This document shows positions 1 through 10,851 of a DNA stretch of 64,000 nt, one piece after another (within the stretch, counting starts at the first letter, position 1; every line of letters starts with the position of its first letter). The notes beneath the pieces are model-generated. The model was given only the letters and a program-made list of their open reading frames with translations, ran no database searches and was not told the origin of the DNA. The position numbers were made by a program, and so were the translations under genes. The DNA is from Brachycybe producta (Eukaryota > Arthropoda > Diplopoda > Playtdesmida > Andrognathidae): positions 1,111,501 through 1,175,500 of the forward strand of contig JAUPFP010000019.1 in NCBI GenBank assembly GCA_036925085.1, read 5' to 3'.

Positions 1-46
1 TCTTTTTTAGTTCTCGTCTCGTTCTCGTTTTTTTTTACGCAATGCA

Positions 47-122
47 CAAGTTCATCGTTGTTAAAATCATACTTATCGAGTAGGGAACTCGATAAGTATG
101 ATTTTAACAACGATGAACTTGT
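47..122. repeat. Perfect 35-bp inverted repeat with 6-nt loop
   Basis: Arms 47-81 and 88-122 are exact reverse complements (begin ACAAGTTCATCG). It may be the core of a short palindromic element. 123-380 shows nothing recognisable. Confidence 0.9.
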
Positions 123-382
123 CGGCATCATTTTATCGAAAGGATGATGTCACGAGTCGTTCTAAAGTATTTGCCATGTCTGAGGTCTCGTCCCTGTCTT
201 CCCACGTGCATATATAAATAGAAATGCTTTTTTTTCTCGGGTTCTTTTCGTGCTCGTCCTGTAGTTGTTACATATTGTATAAATGGATCTTAACGGAGGG
301 TTCTCACGTGTCATTTTCAATAACCATTTTCAATCGATTCGTTGTAAATGAATATGAAATGAACGTCTGGACACATAATGCA

Positions 383-655
383 GGGGTGCTATTTTGATGA
401 ACGGCGGAGCAACAGTAGGAACAGTTGGAAGGTTAGGTCTAGTTAAATTAAGCTTGTTGCAGGTGGTCATCAAATTAGTCCATTCTTCCGACTGTTCCCT
501 AATTAGTTCATTGGGAGTAACGGTAAGAACAATGGACAAATTTGATGAAATAATTTTTTTAAAACTGGGGGGTGGGGGCTGTGCGACCCAGACCACCTGC
601 AACAAGCTTAATTTAACTAAACCTAACCTTCCGACCATTCCCGCCGTTCAGTACG
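383..655. mobile_element. Family N palindromic element, copy N1
   Basis: Starts GGGGTGCTATTTTGATGAAC and is mirrored at the other end by CCCGCCGTTCA; the arms share GGTTAGGTCTAGTTAAATTA and its complement. Both strands appear open because of the palindrome. Related copies: 18559-19665, 52875-53035, parts at 31085-31345 and 49080-49175, and a terminus at 63980-64000. Confidence 0.7.
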
Positions 656-1079
656 ACTGATTTCTAGCTCATGCGAATCATGCCTTCAATAAAATTGAAA
701 CGGAGTTCTACTTTTCGTCATTTCTAATGTTCTGAAAGGCCACGTGAGAATTTTGAAGTCCTTGGGGGAGGGGAGGGGGGGGGGGGGGCTTCAGTCCCCT
801 TAGCCCTTCCCCCTGTAGTTGCGCCACTGTGGACACTAATATGGCAACAAGAGTGATGATGTCACTTTCATAAAATACCGTTGTCCGGTGGTTTGTGGAG
901 CCTACGTAAGAGGACATACATCGATACTGCTAGCGAAATAAGTGGTGTCGTGTAACAAGCCTCAATTGTGAAAACAATTTTCAAGTAACGTTTCAAACTT
1001 CTCCACACAAACAATAGAAATCGACAAAACTCTTCAATTATTATTGATTTTCGCGAGTTCAACGCCAATAAAACTAGAC

Positions 1080-1713
1080 TTAAGAGACTATTAGCCCCAG
1101 GAATTTCTTGTTGAAAGATTTTCAAGACTTACCCAACGATTGCCAAAATGATTTTTTTAAATTAAAATTAAGTCAATAAAATCATAAAAAAACACACTTA
1201 AAAATGAAGTGACTTTTCATGAATCACCAAACAACGCCCTTTTAGATTTCTAAAAACGAATGTCTACTCCTCAATATAGTAACAAATGTTGTCACCTCAC
1301 ATTTCCATAATTCCGTAGTCAAATACATTTATTCCCTAGTCATATTCAACTCAATACAACTTACCAATCAAATTGACAGACACGTGGCAGGTGATATAAT
1401 TCAAATATTAAATCCATGGTACTTTGAAATGAATATGAAATACATGTAATTGAATTGGGAGTTAAAAGTAACGTGAGGTGACAACATCAGAATTCGAGTA
1501 GAGGAGTACACTTTGTTTTTTTCTTTGTTGCCAATGTCTGTTGTTTGGTGGCGCATCTATCTGATAAAGTCCATTTATATGAAGTCAACTGATTTTCAAT
1601 TTTTTAAATTATATTAATGACTAATTTTAAATTTAAAAAATCGTTTTGGTAATCGTTGGACAAGTCTTGACAATATTTCGAAAAGAAATTTCTGGAGGTA
1701 ATGGTCTCTTTAA
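1080..1713. mobile_element. Family B TTAA element, copy B1
   Basis: Flanked by TTAA on both sides, with imperfect terminal inverted repeats starting AGAGACTATTAGCCCC and ending GGAGGTAATGGTCTCT. The interior carries the mirrored motif TGTTGTCACCTCACRTTAC. No coding capacity. Copy used to define the family. Confidence 0.8.
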
Positions 1714-2461
1714 TATTAGGACCTTGTGAAACACCGTGTTGGTGTGTCATATCTTTTTAAAGGGAATTTATCTTCAGTTCCACCGATCGATCAAGATATC
1801 GATCTCCCTACTTTCACACTTTCTTATGCTTTTGATTAAAGACACATTACTGACTTTGAAATAGCAGATGACATGCAAATGCGCATCTGTCCACGTCAGA
1901 ATAGACGTGGTTCAGACACGCCTTTAAGCGGCGTTGCATTTGAATCTGGGCTGTTCTTTTCCAAGTAAACTGTCATGAGTCAGTTAGCTTTCGTTGATTT
2001 CGAAAGTCCACAAGCTTTGAAAGAACCTCTTAGTCTAAATAGTTAGACTAAACGTCCTTTGAGAACTCGTTTGTTAATGAATTGTTAGAGTATAAATAAA
2101 AAATTCCGTTGGCATCGTTTGCATCGCATTTCGTTTGCAGTTAAAATACAGGATAGGTAGGTTTAAGAGTGCCCCTTGTTAAAAATAATCCGGAAAAACC
2201 GTTCTCTCGGAGTGTGTTACAAAATATATGCTAATAATTCGTAACTAGAAAACTCATCCGAAGCGGTCACTGATAAATAGCCTATTCGACATTTAAAAGA
2301 GAAACTAACAAGAGTAACTAGGATCTGAATGTAAGGAAAGCCTATAGCACTTCGACTTTTCAACTTACACTCTCAAGACACGGCTCAAAGATAGAAAACT
2401 AACAAGGTTTTTCTATGTTTGAACCCTGTTCAAATATCCTAAAATGAATTTTCAGCACAAC
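1714..2461. other. Unassigned intergenic sequence
   Basis: No reading frame, RNA gene or recognised repeat seen. It would contain 3' flanking sequence of UCK if that gene ends nearby, but no last exon was found. Confidence 0.4.
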
Positions 2462-3145
2462 TTAAGAGGCTACATCACAAAATTACTTCGAAAAATCTCC
2501 GCAAAGAGCGCTAGCAACGTTTTTCTATTGAGCCCATAGACCCAATGTTAAAGAAAAAATGTTAATTTTTAAAATACACAGTCGCGGCGGCAATATGTTT
2601 ATTTTTCATATCTAAAGCTGCCCAATATTAAGTTTTCAAAGTGCACTTTGAAAACTTAATATTGGACTTAATATGTGCACCTTAAATATATGTTGATCGA
2701 ATTAAAAAAAAAAAACCACAATTAAATCACAGTGATATCAACACATTGCCACACGTGCTAATTTTTTCTGTTTTTTTTTTTAATGATTTCTACGTATTTT
2801 TACCCCCGTTTTAATGGATGTTTTTTGCTTACGAGCGCGTACTCAATGGAGTTTAACATAAGAGTTAGAAATTCGCGATTTTGAAATAGTTTTTAAAAAT
2901 ATAACAGCACTTACCAATTTTCCGTCATTCTATCACTCGATCAGCATATATTTAAGGTGCACGTTGCACTTTGAAAACTTAATAATGGACAACTTTAAAT
3001 ATGAAAAATAAACATATTGCCGCGACTGCGTATTTTAAAAATTAACGTTTTTTCTTTAACATCGGGTCTATGGGCTCAATAGAAAGACAATGTTAGCGCT
3101 CTTTGCAGAGATTTTTCGAAGAAACTTTGTGATGTAGCCTCTTAA
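2462..3145. mobile_element. Family A long-TIR TTAA element, copy A1
   Basis: Begins and ends with TTAA next to GAGGCTACATCAC and its complement. The arms are inverted over almost their whole length, so the element folds into one hairpin. No coding capacity. A tight secondary palindrome lies at 2629-2669. Confidence 0.85.
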
Positions 3146-3515
3146 ATTAAACCACAGGTCCATAGCTACATAAGAGTAATCAACGCGTGTGACTGCAAAT
3201 AACTATTTATGCGTCACGATCCAACTTAATGAAAACTTGCAACAAAATATTCAGTTTCCAATCAAAGCAACCACTATTAAAAGGACTTTTAGCAAGCCTT
3301 CTTAAAAAACTAAAAGTTAAAACTACAAACAGGCATATCTCAGTTCGGTTCATTTACATATAGTAACTGGGAACGTGTGAGTGCATGTTATGTATAATAA
3401 CGTACATAAGGCGTATTTGTTTGCACGTGTTACCAGTGTTAGAGAAACACTGCAAAATGATAGTTCAGCAATGAATTGATTTAGCAAGACAGATCTTTAG
3501 TCTCGATCAATCATT

Positions 3516-3825
3516 AAAGCACGAATTTTTATGCAATGTTGCTCAGTTTGTGGCCCAAATGTCAATTGTGAAGTAATCATAAATCATTAAAGCAAATGCA
3601 AATATGTTTGTTTTTTTCTCTAATCAAAAAGGCTGGGTAGAATCTAGATATGTGGTTAGTATCAGTTGTCAAGTAGTTCTAGACTTTAACCTGTATTTTG
3701 ATTTTTAAAAAAAATCATAATTGATGATTGATCTAAACGGGATTGTTACTTCACACTCGGCTAGCGGGCCACAGATTGAGAAACACTTGCATGCCATTGC
3801 ATAAAAAAACCGAGCCCTAACCATC
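3516..3825. mobile_element. Family F palindromic element, copy F1 (diverged)
   Basis: Ends resemble TAGGGCTCGGATTTTTATGC and its complement; interior AATTGTGAAGTAA is mirrored as TTACTTCACA. Termini lie next to TA, as for Tc1/mariner-type MITEs. 3826-4352 shows nothing further that I recognise. Confidence 0.6.
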
Positions 3826-4352
3826 CTATCCAGACAATTGTTATTGGCACAGTAAGCCTTTCTCCATGAAAAGTCATTAAAATGGCTTAAGTGAAGCGAC
3901 CGTCTTGAGCATCCTATAAAGCCGATCCATGAAGAAAGCAAAACCGGCTAGAAATCGTCTCTCAACAAGCTGAACAAAAAAAAAAACTACTTCTTCCAGC
4001 CAGCTTAACATATTAAGTTAGTCTTAAGACGCAATGACAGGTTAATGGAGCATTTGAAACCCATTGTCTAGACTTAAGACTTGTGTGATTTGCTGACACG
4101 CCATCACACAAGTTAGGCCACACCTAACAAAGCCTTTGTTTTCGAACATTTTTTTATGGCAATATGTGCCTTAAACCCTACAGGTTTAATTTAGCTTGCT
4201 TTACAGTCTATAGAGCCCGTCGTCTAATAAATCAAGCTTGAATGACGGTCCACGGGGGAAACAAAAAATATTAAGCCATGGCATTGGCTTTACCAAGCCA
4301 ATCTTGAAATCAAACCACGGTCCATGAACAAAAACTGATTATAATTAATTAC

Positions 4353-4401
4353 CTGTGTTGTCGGCACCTCTTGGAATTATAACATCGGCGTATTTTTTAG
4401 T
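4353..4401 (-). CDS. UCK: UCK exon 6, last recognised exon
   Basis: Residues 201-217, a 49-nt micro-exon encoding [16 protein letters not shown]. Acceptor TTCTAG, donor GTAATT with phase 1, so at least one further coding exon is required. Confidence 0.9.
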
Positions 4402-7400
4402 CTAGAAAATATTACAAATGTTTTTGTTTTTTTCAAAATAACTTAAAAAAAAAACTAGAAAAGATGAAACCAAACTCACTGGAAGGCAAAATTCTTCGAA
4501 AGCCGGCTTCACGAAGGTTGTATACTGGTAGATTATCTGTTCTAGATCCCGACCTCGTTCTTTGATGTCACGTAACACTGAAAATTATAATCAAAATTTA
4601 ACAAAAACGAAAGAAAAGAAGAAAAAAAAACAAACAAATCTACGGCACAACTTAAAGAATAATTCGGGATGCGTTTACCCCTTCGAGAAAGACGAGTGTC
4701 AGAATCCGTGTCGACGAAAAGCTTCATATGAAACAGGTCCCTCATTTCAGAAAAGTAAAACACTAAGATCCCCTCAAAAAGAACTACATCGGCTGGATAA
4801 ATGGTAACATGTTCATCCAAACGCCTAATAAACATTGAAGGAAATCAAAGAAAAAATTTGTCAATTTTGCCTCGCATCAAACAAACTCAAACGAGTAGAA
4901 CTCAAGCTAAAGTAAACAACATGTTTTCAACAAATATCCTCAGAACTTCGGTTTGACAATCTATTTGTAACTAGTAGGGTAGCCCAACCTAGGACGGTAA
5001 AATTCAAGTAAAATTTAATTTCTAAAAACAAGTCAATCCCTCAATTAAGTGGCAAATCACATTTCCACAATTCCTTAATTAAATACATGTATTCCTTATT
5101 CATATACAACTCTCAATAAATTCTCCCAATCAACTTAAGACGGGTGTAATGGCATTTGCCACAAAACCACTTGCCCTAAATTGGCATTTGTCGTAAAGGT
5201 ATGTTTGCACAAAAACCACTTGCCCTAAAGAAACATTTGTCCTAAAGGTATGTTTGCCAAAAAACCACTTGCCCTAAAGGAACATTTGTCCTAAAGGTAC
5301 ATTTGTCCTAAAGGTACATTTGTTCTAAAGGTACATTTGTCCTAAAGGAACATTTGTCCTAAAGGAACATTTGTCTTAAAGGCACATTTGTCCTAAAGGT
5401 ACATTTGTCCTAAAGAGATATTTGTCCTAAAACCATTTGGATAATCTTTAAGATTTAAGAAACTTTAAATAAACGTTGATTCAGCAACGTGACATAGATG
5501 GTGCTGGTGGCACTAATTCTTATTATCGTGGGATTAGAAAAAACGTTTTTAAAAATATTTCTAACGACTTATATAATATAAAAGGTATGTCACTCATGAA
5601 TAAGAAAAGAAAATTAAAGCCTCGTTTTCACGGCGATAGTTCTATCGTGAGAGTAGCTGTCATGAAAGTTGTGATAGTTCACTCTCACGATAGCAACTGT
5701 CTACACGTCTTGAAGTAACGTGATACGTGATGACAGTGTGACGCCTACTTCATAGATAGCATTGAGTCAACAACAATGTTGCCTTTCTCCCTCCAGAAGC
5801 CAAATTTCCCTACAAAGTGAACATTTCCCTACAAGCGGAATTTCCATTTCCCTGGCAACTATTACTATCGCGGCAGTACTATCAACTATCTAGTCAAACG
5901 AGATAGTGTGATAGCGCAATCGCGACAGAGCGATAGTGACTATCATGTGGTTTTCACGATGATAGTTCTCATGACAATTATCATCGTGAAAACGGGGCTT
6001 AACTTACCTTCATAACTTGTTGAAATTCCTGTAAAACAATCACAAGAGGCGAAAATAGATGAACCATGTAAACGATTAGCAAACTTTTTCCGTTGGATTG
6101 TTATCTGTTCTTTGGCGGGCGACCCAACGGAAAAATAGTTCTGCCAGAGATGTTCAGTTGTAGTGACTACTGAGTCGAGTATTTACTCCTCTTGTGTGCG
6201 TTTAATTGGAATACAGCAGATTATCAAAGTAAGTTAATTTTGTTTTCTTATTCATGACATACCCTTTATATTTTAATTAAGAAGTTAATTATATTTTTAA
6301 TAACTTGGATATTTTAGCGATAATTAAAGTCTTTAACTATGCTAGCGCCATCCATGTCACGTTGCTGAAACAACGTTTATGGAAAGCAGCTTAAGATATT
6401 AAGACATTATTTTTAATATCTTATACACTACAAGTCTTTAATGATGCGAGCGCTAAAGATGGCAACGAGTAGAACCAACCGTTTCTACTTGGTTCGGAAC
6501 CGGTTCAATCTTCAAATCTGCTAATATGTTTGAACCAGTTCATCAAAGTCGTCGAACTGATCAGAACCGGTTCAAATCGGTTCTTATTGTGCAGCACATT
6601 AATTAAAAGTGGCAAAGGGTACTGGCGAACTGGTTCTGCCGGTTCCGAACCGATGACATCTCGAAGTCACGTTGAGATAACAACGTTTATTTAATAATAT
6701 TTATAAGATCTTAAGTTTACCTGGAATTTGTCTTGAAGTCGTAAACTGGAATACTAACTACCTTCCCACTTAGAATGTCGTGTAATGTTTTTACAGTCAG
6801 TTCATTGTCAAATGCATCTGCAAAAAAAAAAAAAAAAAAACCAAAAATAAAACAAATGAATAAACAAAGTTTGTTTAAAAGACAGCTTTTTGAATTCATT
6901 CCTTTAAATTTGCACTATGCTTATTTATTTTCCGTGCCGTTTTGTTGAACACTTATAAGTATAGGCCTATAGCTATTTTAACAGACATGGGCGTTACGAT
7001 GCTACATCACAAAATTACTTCGAAAAATATCCGCAAAGAGCGCTAGCATCGTTTTTCTATTGAGCCCACAGACCAGATGTTAAAGAAGAAACGTTACTTT
7101 TTAAAATACACAGTCGCAGCAATATGTTTATTTTTCATATTAAAAAAGACCAATACCTCCAGAAAGTTCTTTTCAAAATATTGTGAAGACTTACCACCCA
7201 AAGATTGTCAAAACAATTTTTAAATTTTTAAATTAAGTCATTAAAACCAAAAAAAAAAAAAAACTTGAAAATGAAGTGACTTATCATGAGTCACAAAACG
7301 ACGCCATTTTAAATTTCCAAAAAAACGAAAGGTTCCCTCTTATTTTTGTGGCCAAGGTTGTCACCTCACATTTCCAGAATTCCTTAATAAAATACATGTA

Positions 7401-10400
7401 TTCCATATTCATTTATTCAACTCAATAGAACCTTCCACGCGGGGAATAATTCAAATATTAAATCCATAGTACTTTGAAATGAACGTAGTGTGATGAGGTG
7501 ACAACACATCAGAATTCGAGTAGAGGAGTAGACTTTGGAGGGTTTTGTTGCCAACGCCCGTTGTTTGGTGGCGCATCTTTCTGATGAAGTTGCATTTATA
7601 TGAAGTCAACTGATTTTTAATTTTTTTAAATTATATTACTCACTTATTTTGAATTTTAAAAATCGTTTTCGTAATCGTTGAATAATTCTTGACAATATTT
7701 TGACAAGAAATTTCTGGAGGTAATGGTCTCTTTAAAGTTGTCGAATGTTAAGTTTTCAAAGTGCAATGTGCACCTTAAACATATGCTGATCGAGTGATAT
7801 AATGACAAAAAATTGGTAAGTGCGGTTATATTTTTAAAAATTATTTTAAAATCGCGAATTTCTAACTCTTATTATGTTAAACGATATTGAGTAAACGCTC
7901 ATAAACAAAAAAAAAAACTCCATTAAAATGCTTGTAAAAATACCTAAAAATAATGTTAAAAAAATCCGCACGTGCGCCAATGTGTTGGCTTCACTGTGAT
8001 TTAATTGTTGTTTTGTAATGGATTTCATCGCGTACTCAATGACTTTTAACATAAGAGTTAGAAATTCGCAATTTTGAAATAGTTTTTAAAAAATATAACC
8101 GCACTTATCAATTTTTTGTCATTCTATCACTCGATCAGCATATATTTAAGGTGCACATTGCACTTAGAAACCTTAATATTGGACACCTTTAAATATGAAA
8201 AATAAATATATCGCCGTGACTGTGTATTTTAAAAACTTGCATTTCTTATTTAACATCGGGTCCATGGGCTCAATAGAAAAACGATGCTAGCGCTCTTTGC
8301 GGAGATTTTGCAAAGTAATTTTATGATGTAGCCTCTTAAACATTTCACGCTTTACAAATTATTGTAAAACGTATTATTTACAATTAGTTCCTCCAGAAAT
8401 TTTTTGGCAAAATATTGTCAAAAAGTATCCAACGATTGCCAAAACGATATTTCAAATTTAAAATAAGTCATTAATATAATTTTAAAAAAAACTAAAAATC
8501 AGTTGACTTCGCATAAATGGACTTTATCAGATAGATGCGCCACCAAACAACAGACATTGGCAATAATTAAACCAAAGTCTACTCCTCCTCTACTCGAATT
8601 CTGGGTGGTGCTGATCAAGCGCCAAATGGAACTAACGCCAAACTGAACAAGCGCCAAACTGAATAACCGCCAAATTTTTGGCTCTTATTCAGTTTGGCGT
8701 TTCTTCCATTTGACGCTTATTCAGTTTGGCGTTTCTTCCATTTGGCGCTTATTCAGTTTGGCGTTTGTTCAATTTGGCGCATATTCAGTCGCCCCGAATT
8801 CTGATGTGTTGTCACCTCCTCACATTACTTTTAACTCCCTATTCAAATACATGTATTTCCTATTCATTTCAAAGTACTACGGCTTTGATTTTTTAATTAT
8901 CCCAACTGCCACGTGAGTCTCGAGTTGATTGGCCGGTTATATCAAGTTGAATATGACTAGAAAATACAAGGTATTTGATTAAGGAATTATGGAAATGTGA
9001 GGTGATAATGTGAGGCTAATAACTTGAGGGGGAGACTTTCGTTTCTTGAAATTTAAAATGGCGTTGTTTGATGACTAATAAAAGTCACTTAATTCATTTT
9101 ATTGATTTATTTTTTATTTTAAAAATCATTTTGGTAATCGTTGGGTAAGTCTTGACAATATTTGACAAGACATTTCTGGAGGTAATAGTCTCCTTAAACT
9201 CTGAATCACATAATTTTCATATTTTATAAATTTCATATTGAACATCACAAACAATTGAAATTTTTCAATCGATTGTAATGTTATCTTCTTCTTTCCCTGG
9301 ACAACATTCCGCACCGAGCGGGGACGGTCAAATGACGAAAAATGCGACACGCAAGTCAATTTGGCAAAACGTGTTTTATAACCGGTGGGCCTGCCTGACC
9401 TCCCCCACACCACACCACAGTACCACGAGTGGAGGCTACCTCCAGTGTGCTGACAAGGCGTCGGCAAATGTTTATAATGTTATTTGTACGTTAATTAAAA
9501 TAAGGAGACAGACCGACTATGCAGAACCTTGCACACCCTGGCCCTGTACTACAAGCACCTTTTCGAACTGGTCTGATTTGTGTGCTTTCCACTTTTGCCA
9601 CACAATACATATTATTGCATTTCTTTCTTTAGTTACGTTTAAGGCTGTGCCGAGACGATTTCTGCCGATTTGCTGCTAATCGGCAAAAATCGAATCGGCG
9701 AACAAATGTTAATCGATTTCCGCACTCAACAATTAGGTCTGCTCCCCGATAAAGCGGCAGCGGTGGCGGGTCAATCAATTTATTACCAACTTTATCACTA
9801 ATTCATCTTTAAAAGAAAACTGTTGTCTTGTCATTACTCAAAAATTAAAATTTAACTCTTTTTCCATACGTTTTTGTGCGAACCGCTTCTCTCTTGGCCG
9901 ACGCAAGCAGCCAAAATCTGTTAAATCGATCGGCATGCCAATTTTTTGTGTGTGTGATCGGTTCTGTATTGGCTTGGTAAAAAAAAGTGTGATCGGTACA
10001 GCCTCAGTTACGTTCAATATGTTTATAATAATATTTGATGACCATTTTGGTACCTGGATGATCAAAATTATATAGTCCTTTGTATGCTTTCGCTTTATCT
10101 TCTTCGTTCAGTTCCTTGTAGAAACTGTCTTGACTGATGCATACGACTTGTCTTTGTCTGTGGTCCACCGAATCCTGACCCAATTTCTCCATAATTCGGC
10201 GACAAACTGTCGACTATAAAACAAACAATTACATAAAAATCACATTATGCAAGAATCGCACTATAGAAACAATCGAATTGCTATGAAAAAAGCGTCGAAA
10301 TACAGCCAGCATGGGCAGCATATATTGCAACATGTGTAGAATGTGCGAGAAAAACAGCTCAAGTGCCACACATACACATTGAATTGTAACTGCCAGGCCC

Positions 10401-10843
10401 GACACTAAAGTATGTGAGGCTGGTTTCACACGAGGATACGTATATGACGACACGTGTATGATACGTACTGAATTTACACGTACACAAACAAAAGCGTTCA
10501 TATGGCGATACATGAATACTTCCATTGGTGTACATGCAAATTCTGTATCTATCATACCTGTATCCTCGTGTAAAAGCGGCTTTAGTGAGCAGCGTGGGGC
10601 CTCTGAAAATGGGTGGCCCAAGTCGCGTGCCTCGCTAAACCTGCCCGAAGTTCGGGCCTCGTTAACGGCGGCACTAAAACCATGTTATTTACGCACTTCT
10701 ACATATATAAATCAAATAATGTACAGTTTTCATATCGTTTTTACCTTTCCTGAAGCTGTTCCGCCAGCAACACCGATTAAAAACGGTGTTTTGCTCTCAA
10801 ATCCATTTAGATGTCGCATTATGTTACTGCTAGCAGACGCCAT
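4353..10843 (-). CDS. UCK: Uridine-cytidine kinase (UCK1/UCK2 type), six exons, 3' end missing
   Basis: Pyrimidine salvage enzyme that phosphorylates uridine and cytidine to UMP and CMP with ATP; the family acts in the cytosol as a tetramer. Coding exons on the minus strand: 10843-10745, 10213-10054, 6817-6721, 4824-4679, 4577-4480 and 4401-4353. They total 649 nt (216 complete codons), with every intron GT-AG and all phases compatible. Visible motifs: P-loop GGTASGKS (residues 27-34), the SQDSFY strand with the catalytic Asp at 62, FDHPD with Asp84, [27 protein letters not shown], and [15 protein letters not shown] near the end. Numbering matches human UCK2 without gaps up to residue 119. 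The family usually continues ~45 residues further; the last exon (family sequence VAIDLIVQHI) was not found in 1-4352. Odd: Asn at 117 where human UCK2 has His. The MITE D1 lies 86 bp upstream of the start. Confidence 0.93.
4480..4577 (-). CDS. UCK: UCK exon 5
   Basis: Residues 168-200. Encodes [15 protein letters not shown] and [13 protein letters not shown]; the RDI-ERGRDLE segment carries the Arg residues that bind phosphate in the family. The intron to exon 4 is only 101 nt. Acceptor TTTTCAG, donor GTGAGT. Confidence 0.94.
4679..4824 (-). CDS. UCK: UCK exon 4
   Basis: Residues 119-168. Encodes [19 protein letters not shown] then [20 protein letters not shown], near-identical to the family core. 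Acceptor TATTAG, donor GTAAAC; the split codon joins to Val168 in the next exon. Confidence 0.94.
4995..5130. mobile_element. Family B fragment, copy B8
   Basis: Partial copy containing the ACATGTATTCCTTATTCATA segment of family B; both ends are missing. Lies in UCK intron 3. Confidence 0.6.
5155..5440. repeat. 17-bp minisatellite ACATTTGTCCTAAAGGT
   Basis: About fifteen degenerate units of ACATTTGTCCTAAAGGT preceded by variants ending ACCACTTGCCCTAAA. Related diverged arrays occur at 15110-15350 and, with CACCTAAA/TTCACCTAAA units, at 42290-42560. Confidence 0.85.
5581..6267. mobile_element. Family R element, copy R1, hosting C1
   Basis: Terminal repeats AAAGGTATGTCA and TGACATACCCTTT flanked by TATA. 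Split by element C1. Other copies: 59630-59920 (whole) and 24025-24166 (part). Confidence 0.75.
5618..5998. mobile_element. Family C TTAA element, copy C1
   Basis: Flanked by TTAA (5614-5617 and 5999-6002), ends AGCCTCGTTTTCACGGCGAT and ATCATCGTGAAAACGGGGC. The interior is full of CTATCGTGAGAG/CTCTCACGATAG inversions. Comparison with R3 (59630-59920) shows that it interrupts R1. Confidence 0.85.
6721..6817 (-). CDS. UCK: UCK exon 3: base-binding segment
   Basis: Residues 87-119. Encodes [16 protein letters not shown] and [11 protein letters not shown]; Tyr112 and Phe114 of the base pocket are conserved but residue 117 is Asn rather than the His of human UCK2. The acceptor follows an uninterrupted T-tract of about 18 bases on the minus strand; donor GTAAAC. 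Confidence 0.93.
6996..8339. mobile_element. Family A element, copy A2, split by B2
   Basis: Left end GCTACATCACAAAATTAC, right end GATGTAGCCTCTTAA. Interrupted at 7141-7735 by a family B copy; the two halves rejoin at CATATTTAAAGTTGTCC of the family A consensus. Lies in UCK intron 2. Confidence 0.85.
7141..7735. mobile_element. Family B element, copy B2, nested in A2
   Basis: TTAA at 7141-7144 and 7732-7735 bounds the insertion; terminal CCTCCAGAAA and TTTCTGGAGGTAATGGTCTC are inverted. No ORF. Confidence 0.85.
8384..9196. mobile_element. Family B element, copy B3, with 192-bp insertion
   Basis: Begins CCTCCAGAAATTTTTTGGC and ends GGAGGTAATAGTCTCC then TTAA. Interrupted at 8604-8795 by another palindromic element. 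Confidence 0.8.
8604..8795. mobile_element. 192-bp GCGCCAAA element with 8-bp target duplication
   Basis: Flanked by exact GAATTCTG copies (8596-8603, 8796-8803). Built from alternating GCGCCAAACTGAA and TTCAGTTTGGCG units in both orientations. A related scrap is at 43655-43685. The 8-bp duplication fits hAT-type insertion. Confidence 0.8.
10054..10213 (-). CDS. UCK: UCK exon 2: catalytic Asp
   Basis: Residues 34-87 (last codon split 1/2). Begins with [13 protein letters not shown], completing the P-loop Ser34. SQDSFYKEL holds Asp62, the expected general base, and Tyr65. FDHP is followed by a split Asp87 codon. Acceptor TATAG, donor GTACC. Confidence 0.94.
10403..10588. mobile_element. Short palindromic MITE in UCK intron 1
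   Basis: Inverted ends CACTAAAG...TTTCACACGAGGATACG and CCTGTATCCTCGTGTAAAAG...CTTTAGTG. The interior is rich in mirrored ACGTACAC/CATGAATAC motifs. Confidence 0.7.
10745..10843 (-). CDS. UCK: UCK exon 1: start and P-loop
   Basis: Residues 1-33, 99 nt, ending in phase 0 at a GTAAAA donor. The start ATG has A at -3 and G at +4, a strong animal initiation context. The exon carries [14 protein letters not shown], the nucleotide-binding loop, and is split directly after its Lys. A short overlapping upstream ORF precedes this start. Confidence 0.92.
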
Positions 10844-10850
10844 TTTTCAT
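10830..10850 (-). promoter_or_regulatory. Upstream ORF overlapping the UCK start codon
   Basis: An out-of-frame ATG seven bases upstream of the UCK ATG opens a six-codon reading frame (MKNGVC, stop TAG) that runs through the UCK start. If the mRNA begins upstream of it, it could lower UCK translation. The sequence is direct; the regulatory role is inference. Confidence 0.4.
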
Positions 10851-10851
10851 T

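Larger units (their letters stand above)
5467..6381. mobile_element. Family S palindromic element hosting R1
   Basis: Outer arms: GTTGATTCAGCAACGTGACA at left and the mirrored TGTCACGTTGCTGAAACAAC at right. Element R1 (5581-6267) sits between them. A second S-like segment follows at ~6395-6712 around a GAACCGGTTC-rich palindrome (6469-6660). Lies in UCK intron 3. Confidence 0.6.

Noticed and set aside
1..4352. Search for the last UCK exon (VAIDLIVQHI-type)
   Set aside because: No matching minus-strand sequence with an acceptor was found, so the exon is treated as outside the window.
5155..5440. Repeat array as a possible CRISPR
   Set aside because: Contiguous degenerate units without unique spacers, in an intron of a eukaryotic gene.
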